Assembly: GCA_026874595.1 (NCBI GenBank)
Contig: CM049317.1
Location: forward strand, 40,512,401 to 40,576,400
DNA length: 64,000 nucleotides
Direction: 5' to 3'
From: Sipunculus nudus
Taxonomy: Eukaryota; Annelida; Sipuncula; Golfingiida; Sipunculidae
In this document: positions 32,483 through 43,140 of the stretch, in pieces
Layout of the letters: each line of letters starts with the position of its first letter
Numbering within the stretch: the first letter of the stretch is position 1
Notes under the pieces: generated by a model
The model's input: the letters and a program-made list of their open reading frames with translations, nothing else
What the model was told of the DNA's origin: nothing
The model's database searches: none
Program-made: the position numbers and the translations under genes

Positions 32483-34440
32483 CTGGTATTTTGCTAGCTC
32501 GCAGGAATTTTCTGTTTCTACGATAGGTACTGCCACTCTCAGTGATGACCTCATATGATCTTCTTGTTACTTTTCTAGTCACAGTCGCCGGTTCCCATAA
32601 TGTCTTATTTGCAGTGAGAGGTTGTATTCTTACTTTGTCACCTTGATTTAGAGGTTTAAGCGGCTTTCTCTGAGAGTGGTACTGAGCACTGGTGGCCTGC
32701 TTTTCCTCCTTTGCTGTTTTCACGGAATGGTGGTCCTGACTGACTGGCATGAGGGCTTCTTCTGTGGATGGTATGAGTGTTTTCTGTACAGGACTAACAT
32801 TGAGTCCTTCCATTTGTACATTTCTCAAGTTTAGGAGTCCTAGATATGGGTCCTCCTTTGCTTTTGCACATTTCCGCATGAGCATTTTTGCGAATTTCAC
32901 ATGTGCTTCTGCACATCCATTTGACTGACTGTGGTATGGACTTGACATTTTATGCTCAAATTTCCACTTTTCACTGAATGATTTAAATTGATCACTGCTG
33001 TACTGGGGACCTCCATTGCTAATTACAGTATCCGGTATACCGTGGCGGGCAAAATGTTGTTTTAACTTAGAGATGACATTTTGTGATGTGGTGTCCTCTT
33101 CAAGATTATCTATTTCGAAAAAAGTTACTGTAGTAATCTACAGTGATGCAACATTCCCGACTGTCAGCTTGCGATGCCGAGGCCCAAGCGTGGTTAGTTT
33201 TGCCCAGAGAGCATCAGAAAAATGTTTTACTGCTCCGTCTTTTTTATACTCTGTTGGGCAAACGGACACAAAGATTTATTTTACCAGTTTTAAGCCTGAC
33301 ACAACTCGTCCGTTCGGGCGAGTACTGTATGTGAAACACTCGTCTCAGTTTCGTCTCTGCTTGTCTCGGACGATCAGACATAGGGAAATTCGAACCCTGA
33401 TATTTCGAGGTGTCATTCTCAATGATAAATTCTTTGCTAGGGTCGTAGAATTGGAGGACGGGTGCTTTGGTAAGTAACATCTTTACCTCCTCAAAGGCAA
33501 CCTGTTGTGAAGAGGACCATGTCCATTGTACATCTTTCTTGAGGAGGTTAAACATTAGTTCTAGTGTGGTGGTTAATCCCGGTAAGAACTTCGCGAGGTA
33601 GTTAGTTCACCATGCCTAGATACCTTCGTAGCTGTTCATTGTTGTTTGGAGGTGGCATTTCCAGTATTGCCTCCACTTTAGCCGGGTCACTTTGAAGGCC
33701 TTTATTCGAGATAAGATGGCATAGAATGTGATTTGTTGTAGTCTTAATTCCAGCTTTTCCTGATTCAATTTGATGCCTTTTTCCTGGCAGCGCCTCAGGA
33801 AATTCTCAAAGTTGGCATCGTGTTCTTCCATGGTCTTTCCATGTATCACAATGTCATCCGCTATACATACAACTCCCTTAAGTCCCTCAAGGACTTCCAT
33901 TAACTTCCTTTGGAATATTTCTGCGGAGACACTTGTTCCGAATGGTAAACGTAACCATTTATATCTCCCAAAACAAGTTTGGAAAGTAGTTAGCAGGCTG
34001 GACTCATCATCCAGCTCTATGTGCTCTATTCTCCGAGTTTACTGTCACTAGCTGCATCTGCTCTGCTGCTCTTAGTCCTATCAGTGGAGTAAATTTATTT
34101 CCACTACCTGGAACTCCACATTATATCTCTTTCCATTTTTTGGATTCTTAATGATACAGCGACAGGTGCCCAGTGGTTTCATTATAGTATCATTCCACAT
34201 TTTCAGGGTTGTGTTGTTAGGTTGGTATTCTTTAGCAAAGCAGACTGGCAATATGTTGACTGATGCTCCCGTATCTACTTGGAATGTAACACTTTTACCA
34301 TTGACTAGTATATGACACCTAATGTCTCTAGGCGTGTTATTTAGCGGGGTTTCCTCAGTTACTTTATTCAACCACTGTGGCGAAGATTCATTCTTAGAAT
34401 CACTTTCAGTTTCAGTTTGAGTGCCAATCTGATGTACAGG
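32483..34440 (-). pseudogene. Gypsy D pol: protease, partial RT, partial RNase H, integrase
   Basis: On the minus strand the protease (34440-34081) has FQVDTGASVNILP. The RT segment starts abruptly with LDDESSLLTTFQTCFGRYKW after a deletion of its fingers, then LRLPFGTSVSAEIFQRK and the palm motif IADDIVIHG (about 33860). The RNase H edge LLKKDVQWTWSSSQQVAFEE lies near 33540, but the rest is replaced by unrelated sequence. The integrase core starts near 33135 with VDYYSNFFEIDN, has the second acidic position changed (SNGGPQYSS where SDNGPQ is usual), and keeps QSNGCAEAHVKFAK (about 32930). A chromatin-proximal tail continues to the Tigger insertion at 32482. Deletions, stops and the altered catalytic residue make it inactive. 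Confidence 0.9.
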
Positions 34441-35203
34441 CTTTTTGTCTCTTTTTCCATGGCACATTTTGGCGAAATGATTGTCCTTCTTGCATTGACT
34501 ACATTTCCTGTCCCATGCAGGACACATTTCTTTTTTCATAGTATGCTGTAAGCCACAGTATTTGCAAGATTTAGTTTTGCTATATTTAGGGCGTCGGTAC
34601 TTCGGAGCATACCTAGTATTAGTAACTTTCCTGACTGTTTCAATATGGTTCTCTGGGCGCAGAGCTCGTCATTGACACATAGCATTTTCTGCAGCTCTAC
34701 ACATGTCAATACATGTCTGCAAGGTAAGATTTCTTTCACGTAGTAGTGAGGTCTGTGTGACACTATCTTTAATGCCTAGCACTATTCTATTTCTGAGTAA
34801 AGATTCTGAACATGTTTCACAGTAGTTACATGTTTTAATCAGTCCACGTAGAGACGTTAAGAAGTTTTCAAAGCTTTCTGTTTCAGTTTGATTCCTGCAG
34901 TTAAACAGGTATCTTTCGTACGTTTATTACTTCTCCAACTGCAAGGTCATCAAAAGCTGAGAATATTTCATCAATAGTTCTTGCCTCCTCGGGAGTTGTA
35001 AACTGGAAACTATTATACACCTTTAATGCAGCCTTACCCATCGTGTGTAGTAACAGTGCGACTTTGTATTCACGGGACTGCGTGTCCTAATTTAGTTATA
35101 ATGGCATAGTTGCGCCATTCTTGCTTAAACAGCTTCCAGTTACCAGCTAGGTTAGAGTCCATTATCAAGGAGATTTGATACCTGGCACAGTATTAGTAGC
35201 CAT
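34441..35203 (-). pseudogene. Gypsy D gag with zinc knuckle
   Basis: The probable start is near 35203 or 35162, and early stops separate them. The capsid-like part has GNWKLFKQEWRNYAI, YKVALLLHTMGKAALKVYN and later LRNRIVLGIKDSVTQTSLL and LTLQTCIDMCRAAE in shifting frames. The nucleic-acid-binding region has a knuckle series CKYCGLQH, CPAWDRKCSQCKKDNHFAKM (about 34570-34470). Gag packages element RNA in a cytoplasmic particle. The knuckle of the type C-x2-C-x3-NHF-x3-C is usual in this Gypsy lineage. The gene has at least four frame breaks. Confidence 0.85.
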
Positions 35204-35356
35204 TTTATTCAAGAGACGAGGTCAGAACAGCGTAAAAGGCTACTGAGCGATAATAAGAGAATTTAGCGAAGCGAGCGCACGAGGTCTGAGAATACGGTCC
35301 GTTTCGTGCTTTGACAAGTACAGTACTCACGACATGTGGGTTCTTTAGTGTCAAAC

Positions 35357-35374
35357 GGATCCTCGCTGCCACCA
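35357..35374 (-). promoter_or_regulatory. Primer binding site of Gypsy D
   Basis: The minus strand directly after the 5' LTR reads TGGTGGCAGCGAGGATCC. Position and the TGG start fit a tRNA primer site; the tRNA cannot be named with certainty from this. Confidence 0.7.
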
Positions 35375-35530
35375 TGTTACGTATTCCGTCAAGAATATTC
35401 GGTCACACATATACACAGTTAGTTCAAATGTGATTAAGAAGTAAGACGGACTGGCTTCACAGGTTTAATCAGCCATAACGTTACAGAGACGATACCATCC
35501 TGGCGACCTCTGGTGGAGACACACGTAACA
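35375..35530 (-). repeat. 5' LTR of Gypsy D
   Basis: Bounded by TGTTACG and CGTAACA, which are also short inverted repeats. It is followed outward by the target duplication GTAAT. Confidence 0.94.
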
Positions 35531-35774
35531 GTAATCACTGATAAGTCCATAAGGATAGTAATCTTCCATCGATATTTAAATAATGGGTTGTGGTTGTGGA
35601 AATAACACTTGAATGGTGTCACTGTTATAAGCACATTCAGGTGATACTTGGTTGTTTTGTGATGAATACCGACACCTTTTAAGCCGAGATGTTTCAGTTA
35701 TTGTTGATGTAAATGTATCAGGTTTTTTTCAAACTTAAAAGGATCTCCTGTGACTCTGAAACAGCGCATGGGTA

Positions 35775-36363
35775 TATGCAAGGGGGGGGGGGGGGGGGTC
35801 GTGAGGGTCGTACAACCCCCCCCCCCCCCCAATTATCAAAAGGTCCACATTTTTTCCAGAGACATTTTTATCAAGGGCCTTTTCACAATTACATAAATGA
35901 AAGAGCATTGATCAGGTACCAGTAATGAATCCAAAGACCTTGCATATATTGCATGACGTAAATCTATCCCAAGTCCAACAATTCTGAAACTTCAGGCTGG
36001 TGGCACTCATTGTAAAAACAGGGGCGTGTAAAGAGGGGGCCGCAAAAGGCGCCCCTCCCCCTAAAATCGGTTCAACAATTTTAAGGGGCACCCAATTTCA
36101 GGCGTGTCAGGGCGTGCCTAAACCTTTTGCAAAATATATTATAAGCTCATCAAGTTGTATTTGGAAGGCGCAGGCCCTAGTTAAAACTGTTACAATTAAG
36201 TACAAGTATAGGATGACACCCTCTAGTAACTATGTTGGACAAACAAAAGCCTCTTTGGAAGTTGCTGCTCACGCATAGGTCATGTCGTGTTATGCATGGG
36301 GCACGACAATCCTGATGGTAAGACATTAGGTACCCTCACGACCCCCCCCCCCCCCCTTGCATA
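35775..36363. mobile_element. 589-bp MITE with poly-G/poly-C termini
   Basis: TATGCAAG followed by about 17 G and TCGTGAGGGT (35775-35808) is mirrored as an inverted repeat ending CCTTGCATA (36363), preceded by ACCCTCACGA and poly-C. No clear target duplication was read. A 92-codon plus-strand frame inside has no motif. A second poly-C run lies at about 35815-35830. Confidence 0.75.
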
Positions 36364-36463
36364 CATCCATACTGTCAATAAGTTCTTTAAGCTTGTAATT
36401 CTGTGTTCAGATTGGAAATGCATTCAGAATCCACCGAGCTGTATCCGTGCTTCATTTAATATC

Positions 36464-36690
36464 ACGATAATGGATAAAAGAAACAGTGTATTCAACAGAC
36501 CTATGTATAACACATACACGATAATGGATAAAGGAAACACTGCATTAAAAAAAGTATATAAAACACATAAACGATATTTTATATAATGGAAACAATCCAT
36601 TCAACTAACGTATATGAAACATATAAACCGTAAAACGATAATGGACAAAGGAGACACTGCATTCACAAAAGTACATAACACATATAAACA
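36464..36690. repeat. 54-bp tandem repeat, four units
   Basis: Units start with ACGATAATGGATAAA or a variant at 36464, 36518, 36571 and 36634, each followed by a CACTGCATT-like and an AACACATA word. The period is about 54 bp, with one longer unit. Confidence 0.85.
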
Positions 36691-37269
36691 AGGTAACGTC
36701 AGTGTGCGAGTTTTGAGTTTCGCCGTGGTTTATCTAACTTAAGTCACATTCAGAACGTCAACATATCTCCAGAAAACTGAATAAAATACATCCTTTCTAT
36801 ACTCAAACATCACTGATTTAAAATTAATCTTAATAATTTGATCGAATAAACATATTACCCCCCCCCCCCCCCCCCCCCCCCGCCCATTCCCCCGGACCTG
36901 ACCCATCGTCAATGATTTTCACCCCCTGAGGCACAGTAGTTCTAACTCTGTGCATAAGGGAAAAAAACAAGGAGAAACTGAGGCTTTGCATTTTGAACAA
37001 CAAAATTGGACCTGTGACCTAGGTTAGCTTGCTTTTGCCTTCATGATCAAACGTTTAAGCCACTTTTCATGCACAGTTGTTGAACACAATACAGAACAGC
37101 ATGAGAACAGCCTGAGCAAACTATTGGTCACACGTAGCTAACCCAGTTTTTGCGCCTGTGTACAGCCTGTATATATGCATTGATTGAGAAAATAGATTAT
37201 CCAAAAACAAAATGTTAGACTTCTTTACACAATCTCTGAGAGGGTAAGGTTTTTACCTGGTTTAATGTT
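36691..37269. other. Non-coding DNA with a poly-C tract
   Basis: No gene is seen. A run of about 24 C lies at 36858-36881. Confidence 0.6.
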
Positions 37270-37883
37270 CTGCGACCTTTGGGACGAAAATATGATTTGA
37301 GCGCCCTGAATGCCATATGAGCAGGAACCGTATCCGATAGGTTTAGAATCTTCAAACGCTACACAGGGAATTTCTAGGCACCGATTGTATCCGTTGGGCC
37401 TAGAATCTTCTAATGTAATATTAACGGAGGTCCTGAGTAAATTTCCGTTGAAACATGAAATTAGGTCACTGTGGAGCTACGGGGAAACGATCACCTATAT
37501 TCTGTGAGAGAGGCAAAATAAATGATTTGAGCATTTTGGTACAAATGTTAGCTGTTGGAACTCGAAACTTCTGTTTTAATTAAGATCCGGGGAGAGCCCT
37601 GTAAAATCTTCTTAGAAACCCTAAATAAGGTCACTGTGACCCATATTCAGTGAGCATATAACACCCTATAAGCTAGATGTGTGCAAATCGTAGCAATCTA
37701 CACGGCACATAGCATCTAGGGAGTTCTTGGTAAAATCTTGGAAACCATAAATAAGGTCACTGTATCATATTTTCTAAGGCTTATGGGTAAAACGCCTGAT
37801 TCCATTAATATAATAATAATTAATACATGCATCGCCTCTTTGTCAAATTCAGCTGAGTGTGATGGCCAATGGGCCAGTTGTTT
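37270..37883 (+). mobile_element. Helentron-like family 2, diverged 3' part
   Basis: Diverged units carry words such as CTAGAATCTTCTAATG and GAAATTAGGTCACTGTG that match the 338-bp units at 15.3 kb. The sequence ends with CAGCTGAG, a hairpin GGCCAATGGGCC and TTGTTT (37849-37883), the family-2 3' terminus. The 5' end is missing. Confidence 0.65.
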
Positions 37884-39206
37884 ATTATCGGTTTTGATAC
37901 AATATGCGTGGAAATGTGCATGCTTATCAGGACAAATACAAAATTTGATTCAATTCATTGTATGGTGCATGTAATCTACACAAAAGTAGTCTATTTTCAA
38001 TACCTTTAAGATTTCTTTTTAGGAAATTTAAGCAAGAAAACAAATCAGCAACATAGTCCTCATTTCCCACAAAAAAAAAACTAGAAACTGGAGCGGCGAA
38101 TCAGTTGAATATCAGTTGAATTTTTGGCGCACTTCCTGTTCGAGGCAAAGTCTACAGCCTAACCAGCTCAGGTACGAGTCCTTGCAAGTCTTTTCCCATG
38201 TCAATGTCATATTCAGTCGAGCCCAGCGTGGTTACTGCAAGACACTGCATATTACTTATACGCAGTTATATACAAGTTGGTCATCGCTGTCTGATGTCGC
38301 CCCCGTTATGACATCGACTTGACATGGAGTAACATCAGCTTGGACATATCGGGGAATATCGGGGTGACATCTGGATATTTTTTAACATTTTCAAAAATGT
38401 TTAGTGTTGGGGTCACTTCGGAACATATTGGGGCCACATCGGTTTGTCATCAGGAATACATCGGAACAGCCTACTGGGACACATCGCGGTGAAATCTTCG
38501 ATGTGTAAGCCAGTCTTAAAGCGGGAAAATCAGTGTTAATACGAGTTTGTAGGTTAACGAACTAAAGATACCCAGAAACAGCACCAAAAGGCAACAACTC
38601 AAGACAATATTTATGATAGAACAACCTGCAAACACTTAAACACAGAATACATTCTGAATGAGCTGGACTTTTCATCAATCACTATATAGAGCTATTAATC
38701 TCCATTTTTAACTGAAACGTTTAACTTTATGATTTGGCCAATGATTTTTTATCTGTTGAATGCTATATTATCCTCAAATGAAATGTTAAAAAGATATTAT
38801 CCTTCTAAAGAATAACATGACAACACATTAATATGTCATCAACAAAATCTGCGGGTAGTTGGCAAACCGTTGTCCCTGCTAACTTATTTTACTAAAAGAA
38901 AATCAAAGTCCAATAAAATATTGTTGTGCATATACGATTGAAGTGATATGTAAGTGTAAACCCACGCGTATACTGATATTACATGTTTAGAATGTTAATC
39001 TTTGAGCTACGAGCAACAAAAGATGTTATTATTTATTAATCTTTCGCCTTTCGACTTTTAAACCTAAGGGGATGGCCGCATGGATAACATTTACATAAAA
39101 TGCCAATTGGGCTACATGAAAAATGTTCATGAGAAAATAAGTAATATATATATATAGACATGTATAAATAAGTAATATATATATAGACATGTATCGATGT
39201 AATTAA
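37884..39206. other. Non-coding DNA
   Basis: No gene was recognised. Near 38330-38490 the words GACATC, ACATCGG and GGGGTCAC recur at short spacing, suggesting a degraded short tandem repeat. A 39-bp near-duplication with AGTAATATATATATAGACATGTAT lies at 39138-39195. Confidence 0.5.
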
Positions 39207-39662
39207 CAGGGTTTCCAGCAGCTTACTCTGGCAAAATTCCCTGAGTTTTCCCTGTTCTTCAGTAGGTCTTCAAGTATAAATCATCACAAACTTTTTAATT
39301 TGGTTTCAAAACGTCATTTTACAGCCAAAGCTGTATGGAAAAATGTATGGAACATCAGAATCATACATCAGATCCTGCTTCTTTATATTACTGCTCGTGA
39401 AGAGAATCGGTCCATCATTAATTGTTGGTGTTATATGTTAATTATCTATGCTCTATACAAAAAAAATAAAGAAAACAAGAGTAAATCCTTCAAACTTACC
39501 ATATTTTTTATCAGAGATCCCAAACTCTTTCAACATGATAACAAAATTCGAACGCCACAGCCATTAAAAATTCTTAGACCTTTCCCTGACTACCAAAAAT
39601 ATCAAATAATTCCCTGACATTTCCCCGACTTATAATTTTTACCCTGACCGCTGGCAACCCTG
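39207..39662. mobile_element. hAT-like MITE, 456 bp
   Basis: The left end CAGGGTTTCCAGC (39207) and the complement of the right end, CAGGGTTGCCAGC (39662), are inverted repeats with one mismatch over 13 bp. CCCTGA words recur near both ends. The flanks GTAATTAA and ATTAACAT overlap in sequence, but no exact 8-bp duplication can be claimed. Confidence 0.65.
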
Positions 39663-40356
39663 ATTAACATTGAGCTTAAATTTATCCAAAGATAATGCAA
39701 TTTTTTTAACGCATTCACCTTGGCAGGGGCTTCCCACTTTCTGGTACTTCTCGCATTTACATGTGACTGCCCCTCCCCACTTAAGCTAAAATTTTGCGCA
39801 CGCCCTTGGAAAAGGTTCAAAATATTATGATCACGACCCACCCAGAAAAATTCCTGGATACACCCCTGCAGCGTATCGAAGGGAGAGAGCAGGGGTGCCA
39901 TTCATCATTATGTACAATCATATGATATAACAGGGGCTACATACATGTATTAATGATTGTAACGTGCTAGCTGCTATTACTGTTTGACCACCTCACATCG
40001 CCAGACAGCGGGATTCTATCTCCTGCAAAATGGAACACCGATTATGACGTCACGCGCGTGCGATGCAGAATCTTGTCAGTTGACCAGGTACAAAATGTCG
40101 TAAACAGCCCGCGAGTTTCTCCTGGATTTTGATTTTTGTTCATTACAGGCTATTCATCTCGGGTATGTGGCATTTTTCCTGTCAGAAAATTAGGTCGCGT
40201 TTTCATTTAACTCTGTACCAAAAATCTTCGTTCTGTCTCAATTCTTTTAAAAATGATCGCGAAAAAACAGTGTTTCAAGGTTGGTGGAACAGACTATAGT
40301 ATCTTTCCTTCTCCATTGCTTGTTGTGCGATTGTCATCTAAGAAAACTAAGGGAAT
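39663..40356. other. Non-coding DNA
   Basis: No gene was recognised. A palindromic TGACGTCA lies at 40045-40052 in a short CpG-rich patch. Confidence 0.5.
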
Positions 40357-40899
40357 TTACAGGTTCATTAACTTGCGTTCGATGGATGATGTCTGAGACT
40401 CTGTCGCTTCAAGTGTCCTACCAGACGTGAGTAGGTCACTCAATGTATATTCCTGCTCTGTAAGGGCTCTTTGCCTTAGCTTTGAGGAATTACACTTCTG
40501 GATAATTTGGGACTTGATTTTTCTGTCATAGTCTTCAAAATCACAATATGAGCTTAGCTGGCATAACCTGGTGTAAACTGGTCCATGCAGTGATTCATTA
40601 GGCGCTTGACTGGCCTGTCGAAATACAAAAGTTTCGTATTCTTGGTTTCTTTTAGGAGAAAAGTGATTAGAAAGTGCAGTTTTCGCATGTGCATATGACG
40701 TGCCGGTATTTGGTAGGGCCTCGAAGATTCCATATACTTCCTCCCCTGCATAATGCAGGAACATGGCTCGTTTACGAGCATCAGATTCAATGTTTTTGGC
40801 CACTAAATAGTTGTCAAAACGCCTTAGCCACGTGCCCCAGCGTGTAGCTGTCGTACACAGTGGTTCAACAGAAAACGGAGGAAAGTCGAGATTGGCCAT
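40357..40899 (-). pseudogene. Gypsy (Mag-like) gag, element C, isolated
   Basis: An open minus-strand frame of about 180 codons starts MANLDFPPFSVEP at 40899. It reads through RWGTWLRRFDNYLVAKNI, RAMFLHYAGEEVYGIFEALP, NHFSPKRNQEYETFVFRQ and RKIKSQIIQKCNSSKLRQR, the capsid pattern of a common Gypsy Gag lineage in marine invertebrates. The frame is unbroken but stops at 40357, before any zinc knuckle or pol, so the element is truncated there. An extended frame runs upstream to 41097 with a hydrophobic stretch (WLVSFILGFLLSLSLTM), probably leader sequence rather than protein. A primer-site-like sequence lies upstream. Confidence 0.87.
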
Positions 40900-41079
40900 T
40901 GTTAGTGACAAACTGAGCAAAAATCCCAAGATAAATGACACAAGCCAAATGTACTTATGGCTGGATCTGGTTTTATCGATCACTGTATTATCACTCATGA
41001 ACGGAATCCCGAGACGTCGGCTAGGCACACGCAAGAAAGTCCAACAAAGCACAAAATGCAGCACAGATACAACGGGTTC

Positions 41080-41470
41080 AATAGTCCTCTTCGCCAATGT
41101 TAATTTTTATGTTTGTGTTAAACATGAGAACATCGGGATTAACTGCCTTTAATGTCCAGAATCACATACAACAATGCAGCATGGCACTGGTTCACAGAAC
41201 CATTGACGAGTAAGAGTAACCAGTATGTAAACATTCACATGAAGAATAACCAGGATGAGAAGTAAAACGTGTTGACATTGAATATTACAATGGTTTTATC
41301 TGAGCTTCGTCGCATGGTTTATATAAAGCTCAGACTTCCTCAACTGCAGTCATATGCAACGATTCTAGCTATTCAAAATTCCCATAAATTGGGCAGAAAT
41401 TATCTGACCAATAGACTTTGTAGATAAATAAAGGAGGGGCACATAAACTCAACTTGTGCTCACTGCTGTA
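41080..41470 (-). mobile_element. Probable 5' LTR and primer site of Gypsy C
   Basis: On the minus strand, TTAACA (ending at 41099) is followed by TTGGCGAAGAGGACTATTG, a position and TGG start expected of a primer binding site. Upstream is a TATA box, TTTATATAAACC (about 41330-41318). The outer LTR limit is not visible and the 3' LTR was not found. Confidence 0.5.
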
Positions 41471-41965
41471 AAGTTACTTAATGCCTTGGCAACTACCGGA
41501 ACGAAGATCAAGGCTAACCTTTGAAGCCACTCTGATCAAAGCTGAGCCGAGGACTACACGGGTCAGCTTGGCTGAGATTAACACACCTGCAACCTGCAGT
41601 CGGCTACTTAGTTATGGTCTGTTGTAATATTTTGTTTGTACAGGTTAATACTCGGCTTGGGTATTCTGATTAAAGCGAGGACAACCCCTGCCAGAGTGGC
41701 GCCGGGTGTTTTCACACCTACTGCCTATCACTGCTGATGTGGCTTCTTTTGCTTTGAATTAGACAATCTTTTATACCATTTTTTTCTGGATTTCTTGTCA
41801 CTATTCAGATTTTGGATAAATAGTCAAAATTTTGGTTCTCCGTATTTTTTTTTCGGATGAAAGATTTGTCGAATAAATGGTGTTGTGATATTCAACGTTT
41901 TACTGTATGATGGCTAAGCGTTTCCGGTAGGCGGCGCCAGGCAGGCATGTCACACTGGTCGGCCA
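41471..41965. other. Non-coding DNA
   Basis: No gene or repeat family was recognised. Confidence 0.45.
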
Positions 41966-42308
41966 TGTACCAAATTTCGGTCTTCCCAAGCCCCGGGGAG
42001 GTACATATACCCCGCAAGTTTCCTGACTGAGCGATAAACCGGGATTAACAAGAATAGAGGGAGGGGGTTTTGCTTTGGCGAGAGTATAGAAACAACCAAC
42101 ACAGGTCAACTGTAACAATAAGTTTAATACAACACTTAATACTTATCTAAACTACCACTTCACAGCGGCCTGCTGCGTGTCCCACACGGCAACAGTAGAA
42201 CACTACGTCCGTCAAGCCTGCAGCTCCGGGCTCACGACGCCATGCGTTCCTCTCTCCCCGGCTCACGCCAGAGAACAACGTCATCAGGACGTTATACGTC
42301 GACTGGCA
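41966..42308 (-). mobile_element. Isolated Gypsy LTR related to LTR A
   Basis: It shares with 7572-7960 the ordered words GACTGAGCGATAA, GGGAGGTAC, AGAAACAA and GTCAACT, and ends TTTGGTACA on the minus strand. On the other side a purine tract, GAGAGGGAGGG (42309-42320, minus strand), precedes its TG start. It is therefore a 3' LTR whose internal region is lost, not a simple solo LTR. Confidence 0.65.
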
Positions 42309-42429
42309 CCCTCCCTCTCAAATAAGACTGGTACCCTGTCCCCAAACACGCTACAGGCCATAAGGAATGGTTACTGGCGCCTTGCTCGCAGTACCTGGTT
42401 GGCACAGTATATAGCGCATTTGTGCATGC

Positions 42430-43140
42430 TAGGATTTTGATGTACCAGTTTCCAAAGGATTCCTGCAAAATTGTGGCCTGTAGAATGGTATATGTAAGAC
42501 AAAAGTATATGTATGACAGAAGAACCAGCAAACAGGTCACATTGAGGGCGAATGAAAAACAGACAGACATACTGACACATCCAAGATGACAGTTGACCAG
42601 ACCATCCTTTGAGGAATGTAGAATGGAACAAATTGAGCTATAGTTTATGTAGCGATGGTCAATAGTTTGAGAGATATGGCTAAAAAACCATAAGTTGTAG
42701 TGTTCCAAAAGGAGTGTCCCCTAGCGGATATTTTCCTAAAATTAAAAAAAAAAAGTTTTGAAATATTAGTGTAAGACATAAGATTTACCAGTTTCAAAAG
42801 GATTCCTGCAAAACTCTTGCATGTAGAATGGTATAATTTGAGGCACAAGCAAGCAGGTGTAATTGAGAACAACAAACAAACAGATAGATATACTGACACA
42901 CTGATACATAGGAGATGACATTTGATAAGACCATCGCATGAAGAAAGTCTAAAGGAACATAATGAGCTATAGTTTGTGTAGATAGGGCAACTATGAACAA
43001 AGTTTTGACGAAAATAAAATTTTGATTTTTTATGACTTTGACCTTGATCTTTGACCTTTACTGACCAAAAACAATAGGCTTCCATGACTGTTAGATGTCA
43101 ATCTACCCTGTAAGTTTCAGAACAATGTGCACTGGGTTAC
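42430..43140 (+). repeat. Modules of the 51-63 kb repeat family
   Basis: Two diverged units contain GTACCAGTTTC, GGATTCCTGCAAAA, CTGTAGAATGGTAT and ATGAGCTATAGTTT, followed by TGACCTTGATCTTTGACC. The same words recur at 51.7-63 kb. No protein is implied. Confidence 0.75.

Larger units (their letters stand above)
25806..35530 (-). mobile_element. Ty3/Gypsy LTR retrotransposon D with nested insertions
   Basis: Two direct LTRs of about 152 and 156 bp (25806-25957 and 35375-35530) bound the element, and the 5-bp word GTAAT flanks it on both sides (25801-25805 and 35531-35535). The minus strand order is 5' LTR, primer site, gag, protease, partial RT, partial RNase H, integrase, pol tail, polypurine tract, 3' LTR. 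Most of its length is due to a Tigger element (26424-32480); without it the element would be about 3.7 kb, because pol also has internal deletions. It cannot move by itself. Confidence 0.94.

Noticed and set aside
39199-39670. 8-bp target duplication for the hAT-like MITE
   Set aside because: The flanks share ATTAA but not an aligned 8-bp word.
40045-40052. TGACGTCA palindrome as a CRE promoter element
   Set aside because: One 8-bp match in a CpG-rich patch with no transcript start or gene nearby is not sufficient.
40897-41097. N-terminal extension of the Gypsy C gag with a hydrophobic segment
   Set aside because: The extension starts at the primer-site region with a non-ATG codon and probably represents untranslated leader.
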